64,000 bases of DNA from JAGQPD01 sp020426865. Lineage in GTDB: Bacteria; Planctomycetota; Planctomycetia; Pirellulales; Pirellulaceae. Below are positions 43,865 through 53,581 of this stretch, piece after piece. The translations under genes were made by a program, and so were the position numbers. Numbering within the stretch: position 1 is the stretch's first letter; every line of letters starts with the position of its first letter. The notes below the pieces were generated by a model, which saw nothing but the letters and a program-made list of their open reading frames with translations, ran no database searches and was not told the DNA's origin. Where the stretch lies: positions 806,001 to 870,000 of the forward strand of contig JAWKTN010000003.1 of the NCBI GenBank assembly GCA_041399065.1, given 5' to 3'.

Positions 43865-44227
43865 ATGCGTACCAAAGTTCAGCCCAAGAAGAAGACCGCC
43901 AAGAAGACGACGCCCAAGCGTCGGACGACCCGTTCGAAGCAGACCGCAGCGCCCAAGAAGGCGGCGTCGACTGCCAAGAAGGAGAAGGCGGCAAAGAAAA
44001 CGAGCGCTCTCGATGCCGCCGCCAAGGTCCTGGCGTCCAGCAAAACGTCGATGACAACCAGCGAGATGATCGACGCGATGGCGGAAAAGAAGCTCTGGTC
44101 GAGTCCCGGCGGCAAGACGCCTGACCGGACGCTCTACTCGGCGATCCTCCGGGAGATCGCTACCAAGGGCAAGGACGCCCGGTTCAAGAAGACCGAGCGC
44201 GGCAAGTTCGCGCTGGCGGGCAAGTAG
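43865..44227 (+). CDS. Lys-rich histone-like protein with a HARE-HTH winged helix
   Basis: A 120-residue protein. Residues 1-45 are a histone H1-like Lys/Thr/Ala tail (KKKTAKKTTPKRRTTRSK). Residues about 47-118 match the HARE-HTH domain (LDAAAKVLASSKTSMTTSEM, then LWSSPGGKTPDRTLYSAIL), a winged helix found in RpoE delta and DNA-modification-linked proteins. It should bind DNA, perhaps phage or nucleoid DNA. ATG 43,865 is preceded by GAGGAG; a terminator follows at 44,247. Confidence 0.75.
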   Translation: MRTKVQPKKKTAKKTTPKRRTTRSKQTAAPKKAASTAKKEKAAKKTSALDAAAKVLASSKTSMTTSEMIDAMAEKKLWSSPGGKTPDRTLYSAILREIATKGKDARFKKTERGKFALAGK

Positions 44228-44246
44228 CATTCCACGGTCCGCCCAC

Positions 44247-44278
44247 AACGCCCCACGTCGCCAACGTCGGGGCGTTTT
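44247..44278 (+). terminator. Intrinsic terminator after the HARE-HTH gene
   Basis: AACGCCCC (44,247-44,254) pairs with GGGGCGTT (44,269-44,276), with an inner ACGT/ACGT pairing, followed by a short T-run. It ends the first group of small plus-strand genes. Confidence 0.65.
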
Positions 44279-44393
44279 CTCGTGGCGTTGCGTGCTGGGC
44301 CAACACTGCCGCCGATCGCGACACGTCGCCAACGTCGCGGCCACGCGGGAAACGGAGAAACCTGGAAGTGATCGTTGGAATTGTGAGCCAGTC

Positions 44394-44444
44394 CGCTTGA
44401 TGTTTTCGCGCCCGCATGGCTCCTGTGTCATAAGCGGACGACGA
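44394..44444 (+). promoter_or_regulatory. Conserved leader, copy 2
   Basis: Second copy of the segment described at 43,183-43,232, upstream of the fourth small gene. The similarity is clear in both halves and suggests common control of the small plus-strand genes. Confidence 0.4.
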
Positions 44445-44467
44445 ACCCCCAACCAGGAGACACGACG

Positions 44468-44704
44468 ATGACTGAAACCGAGAAGACCCTTCGCGAAACG
44501 TTCCGCACGATGAATGCCGACCACGCCCAGCAGATTCGCGACGCCTACTATAAGGCGGTAGAGGGGCTGCAGACGCTGGCCGAGGCGCTGGAGATTGCCG
44601 ACGCCCGTCAACCGCAAACCGCCGGCCCACTGCTTGACGAACACTTCATTGCTATCGAAGCGATCAACGCAATGCAGAAGAGTGAATTGGGACGGATTCT
44701 TTAG
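44468..44704 (+). CDS. Small hypothetical phage protein (78 residues)
   Basis: A helical protein (MTETEKTLRETFRTMNADHA at the start) with ATG 44,468 preceded by CAGGAGA. No family known. Its own terminator follows and it is convergent with the methyltransferase gene. Confidence 0.55.
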   Translation: MTETEKTLRETFRTMNADHAQQIRDAYYKAVEGLQTLAEALEIADARQPQTAGPLLDEHFIAIEAINAMQKSELGRIL

Positions 44705-44708
44705 CATC

Positions 44709-46052
44709 TCACGCGTCCTTTCCCGCCCCGGCCACAGCCGGGGTTTTCTCGTTGGCGGGTTGGCGTTCCGCATTCCGCCCGGTGAACTTTTCCCACCGTT
44801 CAACGATGACATCGCAGTAGAGCGGGTCCAGTTCCATCAAGAACGCCTTGCGATCCGTCTGCTCGCAACCAATGAGCGTCGAACCGCTGCCACCGAAGAG
44901 GTCGAGAACGTTCTGGCCGGTGAGCGATGAGTACTGAATGGCGCGCACCGCGAGTTCGACCGGCTTCTCGGTGAGATGCACCATCGACTGCGGATTCACC
45001 TTCTTGAGATGCCATAGGTCGGTCGCGTTATTGGGGCCGTGGAACTTGTGCCCCGCGCCTTCCTTCCATCCATAGAAGCAGATCTCGAACGCGCCCATGA
45101 AGTCCTTGCGGGTCAGTACCGGGTGCTGCTTGTCCCAGACGACACCCTGGCTGAAATACAACCCTGCGGCTTTGAGGGGGCCGGGATAGTTGCCAAGGTT
45201 GGCATACCCGCCCCAGATGTAGAACGATCCACCAGGCTTCAGTGCCCGCGATGCGTTCTGGAACCATGCCAGCAGCATCTCGTCGAACGCCTCGTCGGTC
45301 ACGAAGTCGTTCGCCAGCGGCCGGTCCTTGGCGCGGAGCTTCTTCTGCGTTGGCTTGGATTTCTCGGGATGCCGTTCCAGGTCGAACTTCTGATGGTGCG
45401 TCTTCGACGCCGCGAACGAGCTGTTGCCGGCGGCGATCGCGTTGTTGCTCCGCGGCTCGACCTTCACGTTGTACGGTGGGTCGGTGTTCACCAGATCGAT
45501 GACGGCGCCATCCAGCAGTCTGTCGAGGTCAGCGGGGATCGATGAATCTCCGCACAGCAGCCGATGGGCGCCCAGCACCCACAGATCGCCGGGCTTCGTG
45601 GTCGCCTCGTCGGGCGGTGCAGGAATCTCGTCAGGATCGGTGAGTCCGTCTTTCACGCCTGGGTCGAGCAGCTTGGCCAACTCGTCCTGCGAGAATCCGA
45701 GGAGATCGAGATCGAACTCCATCCCCTGCAGGTCGGCCAATTCGATTGGCAGCAGATCGTAGTTCCAGGTGGCGATCTCGGCAGACTTGTTGTCGGCGAT
45801 CCGGTATGCCTTGATTTGCGCTTGCGTCAGGTCCTTGGCCACGTGGACCGGCGCTTTCTCAAGGCCCAATTGCTGCGCTGCTTTCCAGCGGGTGTGACCG
45901 CAGATGATCACCCCGTCGGCGTCGACGACGATTGGTTGACGGAAGCCGTATTCGCGAATCGACTTGGCGACCGCTTCCACGGCATCCTCGTTGTGACGTG
46001 GGTTCTGCTCGTAGGGAGTGATGTCGGAGAGTTTCCGCAGTTCAATTTTCAC
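44709..46052 (-). CDS. ParB-domain fused DNA methyltransferase
   Basis: A 447-residue protein starting at GTG 46,052 (reading KIELRKLSDI) after AAAGGGGCAG. The N-terminal 90 residues are a ParB/Srx-like domain (QPIVVDADGVIICGHTRW, KAYRIADNKSAEIA). The C-terminal part is an N4/N6-type methyltransferase with TDPPYNV (motif IV, DPPY) before the SAM motif VLDLFGGSGSTLIGCEQ, the beta-class order. This fusion is common in phages and protects or marks phage DNA. No cognate nuclease is adjacent. Confidence 0.9.
   Translation of the reverse strand: MKIELRKLSDITPYEQNPRHNEDAVEAVAKSIREYGFRQPIVVDADGVIICGHTRWKAAQQLGLEKAPVHVAKDLTQAQIKAYRIADNKSAEIATWNYDLLPIELADLQGMEFDLDLLGFSQDELAKLLDPGVKDGLTDPDEIPAPPDEATTKPGDLWVLGAHRLLCGDSSIPADLDRLLDGAVIDLVNTDPPYNVKVEPRSNNAIAAGNSSFAASKTHHQKFDLERHPEKSKPTQKKLRAKDRPLANDFVTDEAFDEMLLAWFQNASRALKPGGSFYIWGGYANLGNYPGPLKAAGLYFSQGVVWDKQHPVLTRKDFMGAFEICFYGWKEGAGHKFHGPNNATDLWHLKKVNPQSMVHLTEKPVELAVRAIQYSSLTGQNVLDLFGGSGSTLIGCEQTDRKAFLMELDPLYCDVIVERWEKFTGRNAERQPANEKTPAVAGAGKDA
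44726..44747 (+). terminator. Intrinsic terminator of the small-gene cluster
   Basis: CCCCGGC and GCCGGGG enclose a CACA loop, followed by TTTT. It lies within the 3' end of the opposing methyltransferase gene. Confidence 0.7.
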
Positions 46053-46496
46053 GTTTCTGCCCCTTTGGATGATGTTCGGACACACAAAACAAACTGTGCT
46101 TGATAGCGCGGCTGTTCCCGCGGGCGTCGCCTTCCGAGGATCGCCGGGAAGTACCTAATCGGGGGATTGTGCGGCGATATGGGGCGTTTTCGGGCCGGTG
46201 GGCTCGTTGGCCGCCGGGGGCCGAACGCCGCGACACGGGCCAACGTCGTGGCCCTCGTGCCGCCACGTGGCGACCTCCTACCGTCGCGCACCGTCGCGAT
46301 CCGTCGCGACGGTTCCTATTGTTTTCTCCTGCCTCCCCGCGCGCGTGCGGGCGCGCACCCGTAAAGGTTTTCCGAATAGCGCGACGGTGCGCGGCGGCAG
46401 CATCGCAAACCCCTTCATTTGCAGTGTTTGCGACCGCCGCGATGGGCTGGTCGACTGCGGCAGTACTGCGGCGGTGCGCGACGGTGGTTGCTGAGG
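46053..46496. other. Intergenic region with iteron-like repeats, candidate replication origin
   Basis: Three copies of CCGTCGCG lie in tandem with a 10-bp period (46,281-46,308), and related GCGCGACGGTG copies in reverse orientation occur near 46,379 and 46,475. Five such units in about 200 bp, directly beside the primase-helicase gene, suggest an origin or a repressor-binding array. The rest is GC-rich and has no supported gene. Confidence 0.4.
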
Positions 46497-48833
46497 TCAA
46501 CATGGCTGGTCGCTCCTGAGGCCAATGCCTTCATAGAACCGCGAGTAGGTGCCACGCCGGCAGGTAAGCTCGGGAAACGCTGCCTTCATGTCTCGTCCGA
46601 ACACCTGCTTGGTCGTGGGCTTCGACCGGCCCTCCGATTCGCACCAGCGAGTCCACGCGCGGTAGAGCTCGTCCAGGCCAACTCTGGCCCCTTCGCTCAG
46701 CACGCACATGTCACGCACGAATGCTTGCACCGGCGAACTCAGTTCTTCCAGCTCACGCATCGCCTCGGCACAGCTCGCTGGCATGACGAAGTGGCCGCGT
46801 TGGCGAAGTCGTTTCCAACCGTCTATCGCCCAGTTGAGGATGCCCGGCAACTCGTCGAGGAGACGGTTCGTAAGCCCCGTGTCTTCGCGACCGTAGAAGC
46901 TCTGGGTTAGCCGCAGGATCACGAAGCGTCCGGCCAGAGCGCCGCTCGCATCGCTGAACCGCGGGAACTCGTTGGTCAAGAACATGAATCGCGTCGGCAG
47001 CTTCATGGTGACCGCCGACAGATACTTGCGGTCGATCGACACTGCGTCTTCGCCACTGATCGTGAGCAGCCGCTCAACGACCGTCGCGATACCGTCGCCG
47101 GAGAATCGTGCGTCGCTTACTATCGCCAGCGACTTGCCAATGAGGGGCTGGAGGCCGAACGACCCAGCCAGCGACGAGGTCGTTGGTCCGGCCACGTTGC
47201 CCTCGCCAATCAGCTGCCTCAATACGCGGGCGATCGTGCCTTTTCCGCCCCGACGCGGTCCGACCATGAGCAGCATCTTCTGCTGGGACGTATCGGCCGT
47301 AAGCGAGTATCCGAACCATTCCTGCAACAGATCCAGCGATTCGAGATCGCCGTCGAAGAGCTGGTGCAAGAAGTCGTGCCAAGCCGTCGGCTCCGCTGCG
47401 TTCGGGTCGGGATCGAACTCAAGGGCGTTCGTGACGAATAGCTGGGGCGTCGCGTCGAGCTGCCTTCCCGTCGGGAGGTGGATCAGCTTTGACTTGCAGA
47501 CCAGCAGCTCGTCGGGGGGCGGACCACTGCGTCCATCGAGCCATGCCGGTGACGACAAGGTCGCTGGCAGATGTACTTCGGCTTTGATCGTGTCGAGCGC
47601 CGCGTTGACCGAGGTCGGGTTCGCGTCGAACGGGACAAGAATCATCTCTTTTGTTTCCCGATCCTGAACGTACCGAACTGCCTCATGCAGCCACGGGAAC
47701 GCCCGGCTCTTCGCTCCACCTTCTTCCAGCAGGACGTACCGACTACCGTTCCACTCCATCAGCATCTCGGCGTGGCAGTGCAGAGTGCGGCCGAAGGCGT
47801 GCTGGTGGTTCTCTGCGACAAACGCGGCTGCCGTCGGCAACGTTCGCTTGGGCGACAGTACAACGCGACCAGATTCAGGGTCGCGAGAGCCAAGTGAGAC
47901 GAGCCCTTCGTGGTCTTTGTCTGGCTGTAGTGCTGACCCTGCCGTTACCTTGTTGCGAGCATCCGAAACCCGCTTCAGAATTTCTTCGTCAGTCCAATCG
48001 CGCGGAAATGGCTGGAGCTGAATGTAGTTTCGAAGCAGTGAGCAGGCTTCGTTGTCGGAGAGGTCGAACTCGATGCACCGGCACGCTGCTGCGAAGAGCC
48101 GTAGCGACCCATCCTGGTGATCAGGAACTCGCATCCGCAGGATAGACTGCAATGCTCGCTTGGAGCGTTCCGCTGGCGCGATGTCTATCGGTTGCTGGTC
48201 AACCTGGGCCGCAAGGCGAGCGACCTTCTGTTGCTTCTTGGTCACCCGCGGAGCGGGCTTCTCGCCCAGCTCAACCTTCACCGCATCGGCCAGTGATTTC
48301 ACGGCTTCCTGAAGTTCCTCGGGATCGACCAGCGCCGGTTCAGCTGCCGGGTCGACGAATTCGATCGCCTCGCCTGATTCGTGGGCGCTCGGCGGGAACA
48401 CAGTCTGGGTGCCGGTCGAACGCAGCTCGACGATCATGCCGGCGGATTTACTGCGGTGCTTCTTCGTCGCGATCGGGCCGCCGACCCGGTAAATCCAGTG
48501 CGACTCCGGCTTGCTGGCACGGCCGAACCGCAGATCGGTCGGTGGAAGGTGTTCGGCCGCAAGCTCGATGGCGCGAGGGTGATCGAGATCAATGTCGATC
48601 AACCAATCCGATGGCTCACCCAGGAGCACGCCGATGTTCTGAGGATGGCCATTGAAGTGCTGAGGCAGTTCGCCTTCGCCAAGCCGAAGCTGCTGCCATC
48701 CCTTGATGCCCGGATTCTTGGACTGATGGGGAATCGGGATGACGGACCATCCACGACGCGCGTAGTGCACGGCTACCGTCGCGGCTGTTTCGTCTTTCTC
48801 ATCGAGTTGTAGTTTGTTCGTGTTCGCTTCCAC
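46497..48833 (-). CDS. Bifunctional DNA primase-polymerase/D5-type helicase
   Basis: A 778-residue replication protein. The N-terminal prim-pol domain shows YARRGWSVIPIPHQSKNPG and DWLIDIDLDHPRAIELA (catalytic DxD), then SHWIYRV (about residues 100-120). A D5-like linker (GTLHCHAEMLMEWNGSRYVLL-type; here TLHCHAEMLMEWNGSRYVL) leads to the helicase core with Walker A VGPRRGGKGTIARVL (about residues 525-540) and FMFLTNEFPRFSD. It primes and unwinds phage DNA. Beside the iterons and divergent from the integrase module, it is the early region of the prophage. Confidence 0.9.
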   Translation of the reverse strand: MEANTNKLQLDEKDETAATVAVHYARRGWSVIPIPHQSKNPGIKGWQQLRLGEGELPQHFNGHPQNIGVLLGEPSDWLIDIDLDHPRAIELAAEHLPPTDLRFGRASKPESHWIYRVGGPIATKKHRSKSAGMIVELRSTGTQTVFPPSAHESGEAIEFVDPAAEPALVDPEELQEAVKSLADAVKVELGEKPAPRVTKKQQKVARLAAQVDQQPIDIAPAERSKRALQSILRMRVPDHQDGSLRLFAAACRCIEFDLSDNEACSLLRNYIQLQPFPRDWTDEEILKRVSDARNKVTAGSALQPDKDHEGLVSLGSRDPESGRVVLSPKRTLPTAAAFVAENHQHAFGRTLHCHAEMLMEWNGSRYVLLEEGGAKSRAFPWLHEAVRYVQDRETKEMILVPFDANPTSVNAALDTIKAEVHLPATLSSPAWLDGRSGPPPDELLVCKSKLIHLPTGRQLDATPQLFVTNALEFDPDPNAAEPTAWHDFLHQLFDGDLESLDLLQEWFGYSLTADTSQQKMLLMVGPRRGGKGTIARVLRQLIGEGNVAGPTTSSLAGSFGLQPLIGKSLAIVSDARFSGDGIATVVERLLTISGEDAVSIDRKYLSAVTMKLPTRFMFLTNEFPRFSDASGALAGRFVILRLTQSFYGREDTGLTNRLLDELPGILNWAIDGWKRLRQRGHFVMPASCAEAMRELEELSSPVQAFVRDMCVLSEGARVGLDELYRAWTRWCESEGRSKPTTKQVFGRDMKAAFPELTCRRGTYSRFYEGIGLRSDQPC

Positions 48834-49079
48834 GTCGTCCGTGCCGCATCACTAGAAACGCGACCTTCCTGATCTACGTCGTCGACCGTCACGCGAATCA
48901 CATGTCGCGTGCCGAATGTCGCGGTCGCACTTTCATTATGCAGTGAAATGGCTACTTTGCAGTGCATGTAGAGGGTGTTCCGCCAAACTCACATGCGGCG
49001 CATGTGTGTGAAATGTGCGCGAGCTATCGAAGACATGCGCCGCACATGAGTTCGCTCGCGCAGCGCTTTAGCGGGAGAC
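48834..49079. promoter_or_regulatory. Divergent control region with inverted palindromic sites
   Basis: Between the primase-helicase (minus) and integrase module (plus). A 17-bp palindrome at 48,990-49,006 (CACATGCGGCGCATGTG) and a related site at about 49,033-49,050 in inverted orientation (16 of 18 bases shared) look like repressor operators. No repressor gene was recognised in the prophage. Confidence 0.45.
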
Positions 49080-49411
49080 ATGTCCGTGATCCGCGCGGAC
49101 AATGACGACAGCAAGAAGCAAGTCGGAAATGTCGAACGTTTCCGCGTCGTCAGGAGGAGAAACTGCGTGCGTTCTTCGTCGCCCCTAGCTGGATTTTCTG
49201 GCCAACTTGAGCAACATGGACCTGAGTCCGACTCGGCGAATGCGCGCCCTCTTTCCCAACAGTGGCTTTCAGACGAACGCATCGCCGAGACGCGTCGCGT
49301 CTGGTCTAAAGCTTATGGTCGCGTGATCAGCCAGGACGAGGCGATCGAGATACTGACGAACGTCCGTCGACTCGCGGAGGTTCTCTTCAAGGCAGAGGAA
49401 GATTTGGAGTC

Positions 49412-49415
<4 letters not shown>
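49080..49415 (+). CDS. Small protein coupled to the serine recombinase
   Basis: A 111-residue protein whose last half is helical (SDERIAETRRVWSKAYGRVI and EAIEILTNVRRLAEVLFK). Its stop overlaps the recombinase ATG by four bases. It could be a recombination directionality factor or an accessory DNA-binding protein by position, but no family is recognised. The start is uncertain; the first 45 residues are low in structure. Confidence 0.5.
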
Positions 49416-50967
<1,552 letters not shown>

Positions 50968-51068
50968 TGCTGACCCTCCGGCCAGTCTCGCGAATCAATA
51001 TAGTTGCTCAATCTCGCTATGTCCACCCGACTTGGATCGCCGTCATCGGAGGCCGGGCGGGAAGATCG

Positions 51069-51196
51069 GCAGGAAAATAGGGGCAGAAAGATGAATGTCG
51101 TATATCATCCGAATGGAGTGGCGGGACGAGTGAGCTGAGATTTGGACACGGAACAACATCTTAACCCAAATATCTTCCTGCCCCCATTTTCCTGCC
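51069..51196. repeat. Inverted pair of the G-rich repeat core beside the GxxExxY gene
   Basis: The core GGCAGGAAAATGGGGGCAGG (followed by AAGAT) occurs as a slightly degenerate copy on the plus strand at 51,069-51,093 and as an exact 25-bp reverse complement at 51,172-51,196, just before the GxxExxY stop codon. The same core is tandemly repeated on the other side of that gene. Confidence 0.75.
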
Positions 51197-51199
51197 ACG

Positions 51200-52006
51200 T
51201 CACGACTTCAGCTCTGACCTTCTCTTTACCGTGCAAAATGAGATCCTATGGGAAGCAATGTTGATCCAGTGGATGACCCGCAACGGGCTCAATTCCAACA
51301 GTCGCTGCAATTGTGCCTCGTAACTGCCGTCACTGTTCGCAAATGTTGTCAATTCCAGCGCACTTGCCTCATCCACCAAACGAAAACGCTGGTTGGCGAG
51401 CGGATTGGCGTCGCGAGTCAATGGTAACATTCGTTCAACCGATGCCTCGCCCCCCATCATGTTCACTAATGCCTGCTGGTACAACGATGCCGATAACGAT
51501 GTTCCCAAGTCCCGAATAAGATCAACTACCATCGCCCGCAACTCTTGGCCGCCATCGTATCGATCGTCCAACACCTCGAAGTTGCACCGGTCGCTGCGTG
51601 GAATCGGAGCATTCACGTACTGACACTCAACCTTCGCGGATCGACAGTTGACCAACTTGCCACGCGGTAAATCGAGCAAGTATTGATACGTCAGTAACTG
51701 CGCGACATGGCTGGAAGTCAACGCCGATGCCGTCTTCAATTCGTACACCGCCCGGCATTCGACCACAAGATCCAGTGACAATTCCGTGGTAAATGTCTTA
51801 TGGGCTACGCAAATCGGCACCTCGATCTCGCTCGCAATCCCCGCCGACCTTAGACGCTCGGCAATGTCCGCCTGATATACCCGCTCGTCAGCCAGTCGGC
51901 CAATCTCGTTCTGTGACGCAAATATGTGACCCATGACCACATAGTCCAATTTTCGAAAGTCATCCGTCGAAATCGGTTCGATCTGTGAGGGACAGTACAC
52001 GGGCAT
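51200..52006 (-). CDS. GxxExxY-family protein, PD-(D/E)XK-like
   Basis: A 268-residue protein with IGRLADERVYQADIAERL (the G...ExxY motif, about residues 34-52), EIEVPICVAHKTF, and LSLDLVVECRAVYELKTAS, giving the D...ExK core. LLTYQYLLDLPRGKLVNC follows as in the family. GxxExxY proteins are widespread and of unknown function; the nuclease-like fold suggests DNA or RNA binding. The C-terminal half (about residues 150-268) is an extra domain of unknown type. The gene is bracketed by copies of one G-rich repeat. Confidence 0.8.
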   Translation of the reverse strand: MPVYCPSQIEPISTDDFRKLDYVVMGHIFASQNEIGRLADERVYQADIAERLRSAGIASEIEVPICVAHKTFTTELSLDLVVECRAVYELKTASALTSSHVAQLLTYQYLLDLPRGKLVNCRSAKVECQYVNAPIPRSDRCNFEVLDDRYDGGQELRAMVVDLIRDLGTSLSASLYQQALVNMMGGEASVERMLPLTRDANPLANQRFRLVDEASALELTTFANSDGSYEAQLQRLLELSPLRVIHWINIASHRISFCTVKRRSELKS

Positions 52007-52060
52007 AAGACAAGTTTATGGAACAACATGGCCGAGGGAAAGGGGAAGATAGGAAGTCGT

Positions 52061-52393
52061 AGGAAAATGGGGGCAGGAAGATGGGGGGGTGGGGGTAGGC
52101 AGGAAAATGGGGGCAGGAAGATGGGGGGGGTGGGGGTAGGCAGGAAAATGGGGGCAGGAAGATGGGGGTGGGGGTAGGCAGGAAAATGGGGGCAGGAAGA
52201 TAGGGGGGTGGGGGTAGGCAGGAAAATGGGGGCAGGAAGATAGGGGGGTGGGGGTAGGCAGGAAAATGGGGGCAGGAAGATAGGGGGGGTAGACAGGAAA
52301 ATGGGGGCAGGAAGATGGGGGGTGGGGGTAGGCAGGAAAATGGGGGCAGGAAGATGGGGAGGTGGGGGTAGGTAGGAAAATGGAGGGGTTGAG
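52061..52393. repeat. G-rich minisatellite of eight units plus a partial ninth
   Basis: Eight units of 35-41 bp (starts at 52,061, 52,101, 52,142, 52,180, 52,220, 52,260, 52,295 and 52,334), each beginning AGGAAAATGGGGGCAGGAAG, with runs of five to eight Gs that vary in length between units. The plus strand has high G-quadruplex potential. Related single copies lie at 51,069 and 51,172. The remaining intergenic sequence to 52,610 has no gene. Confidence 0.9.
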
Positions 52394-52610
52394 GGGGTAC
52401 GTTAGGAGAAAGTGTGGGAGGTTGGGTAAGTGACTTTCACAGCGGGGACAATCTAACTGCCGATATTGCCCCCCCTCGTAAAAATGGGGGATTTATGGTT
52501 AAACTTCGGTCTCGCCGCCGTCGCTGTTGCGAATGAACTTGTCTGCGAAAGAGATTTTTCTCGCATCTGCCAATCCAAAAACGTGAATCGATATTGATAG
52601 TCTGAATCTG

Positions 52611-53567
52611 ATGCCTAATTCCATCAACTTCGCTGATTCTTTAGCTGCCCACGCGATGATCAAGGGAAATCCTGTCGTTGTGGGGCTCGATCCTCGTGCG
52701 GATCAGCTTCCGGCGGTGTTTACACGACGGTTCCGAGCATCGCGACCGACTTGGCAGGAGGTTGCAGAAGCCTATCGGTTGTTCTGTCGCGAGATTATCG
52801 ATGTCGTCGCACCGCTTGTGCCAGCTGTTAAGCCGCAGGCCGCCTTCTTTGAACAATGTGGGCCCGATGGCATGATGGCTCTGGCCGACGTGATTCAATA
52901 TGCTCGCCATCGAGGATTGATCGTCATACTCGACGGGAAACGCAATGATATTGGTTCAACCGCCGAGGCCTATGCCGACGCGTATTTGGGAGCGGGAAGC
53001 GTGTGGGGCGCTGACGCTCTTACTGTTAGTCCCTATCTCGGCGACGACAGTCTCACTCCGTTCGTCAATGTGGCGCGCCAACGCAATTCTGGAATCTTTG
53101 TCCTCGTAAAAACATCCAACCCCGGTGGCGGACAATTTCAAGACATTCGGTCCGATGGGGTGCGAATGTATGAACGAGTCGCCGCGTACGTCAATTCCAT
53201 CAGTTTGCCAGGGAGTGGTCGGTTTGGTTACGGCGAGGTTGGTGCCGTTGTCGGAGCGACTTATCCGGAACAGCTGTCGGAACTCCGAGCCGCGATGCCC
53301 AACTGCTGGATCCTCGTACCTGGGTACGGCAGCCAAGGCGGGACGGCGTTGGATGTACAGGGTGCCTTTGACGAGCGTGGATTGGGAGCCGTCGTCAACA
53401 GTTCGCGTGGCATTATTTTTGCCCATCGCCAGAAGGGCTACCAGGAAAAATTTGGGGAAGCGCGCTGGCAGGCCGCCGTGGAAGTCGCGACGTGTGACAT
53501 GATTGAAGATTTGCGGACACATACCCATGCCGGACGATTAAGTGCGGTTGTGGAACCGGAAGCATAA
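52611..53567 (+). CDS. pyrF: Orotidine 5'-phosphate decarboxylase
   Basis: A 318-residue type 2 OMP decarboxylase. Substrate and catalytic motifs: VVVGLDPRADQLP near the start, VKPQAAFFEQCGPDGM, and the signature IVILDGKRNDIGSTAEAYAD (about residues 103-122) with the DxKxxD catalytic set, then LVPGYGSQGG and NSSRGIIFAH for phosphate binding. It makes UMP in the last step of pyrimidine synthesis. It is convergent with the histidine kinase gene. Confidence 0.95.
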   Translation: MPNSINFADSLAAHAMIKGNPVVVGLDPRADQLPAVFTRRFRASRPTWQEVAEAYRLFCREIIDVVAPLVPAVKPQAAFFEQCGPDGMMALADVIQYARHRGLIVILDGKRNDIGSTAEAYADAYLGAGSVWGADALTVSPYLGDDSLTPFVNVARQRNSGIFVLVKTSNPGGGQFQDIRSDGVRMYERVAAYVNSISLPGSGRFGYGEVGAVVGATYPEQLSELRAAMPNCWILVPGYGSQGGTALDVQGAFDERGLGAVVNSSRGIIFAHRQKGYQEKFGEARWQAAVEVATCDMIEDLRTHTHAGRLSAVVEPEA

Positions 53568-53581
53568 ATTCGGTCCGCGAT

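Noticed and set aside
43007..44812. A 601-residue minus-strand open frame across the small-gene region
   Set aside because: It is antisense to four small genes with good ribosome sites and two terminators, and has no family pattern; long antisense frames are common at this GC.
46100..46519. Open frames on both strands of the primase-methyltransferase gap
   Set aside because: They consist of GC-rich repeat-derived residues without family resemblance; the region is better explained as an iteron array.
48773..48967. A 64-residue minus-strand frame upstream of the primase gene
   Set aside because: It overlaps the start of the primase gene, has no ribosome site and covers the operator region.
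52021..52610. CRISPR array
   Set aside because: The 35-41-bp units are directly adjacent without unique spacers and there are no cas genes; it is a minisatellite.
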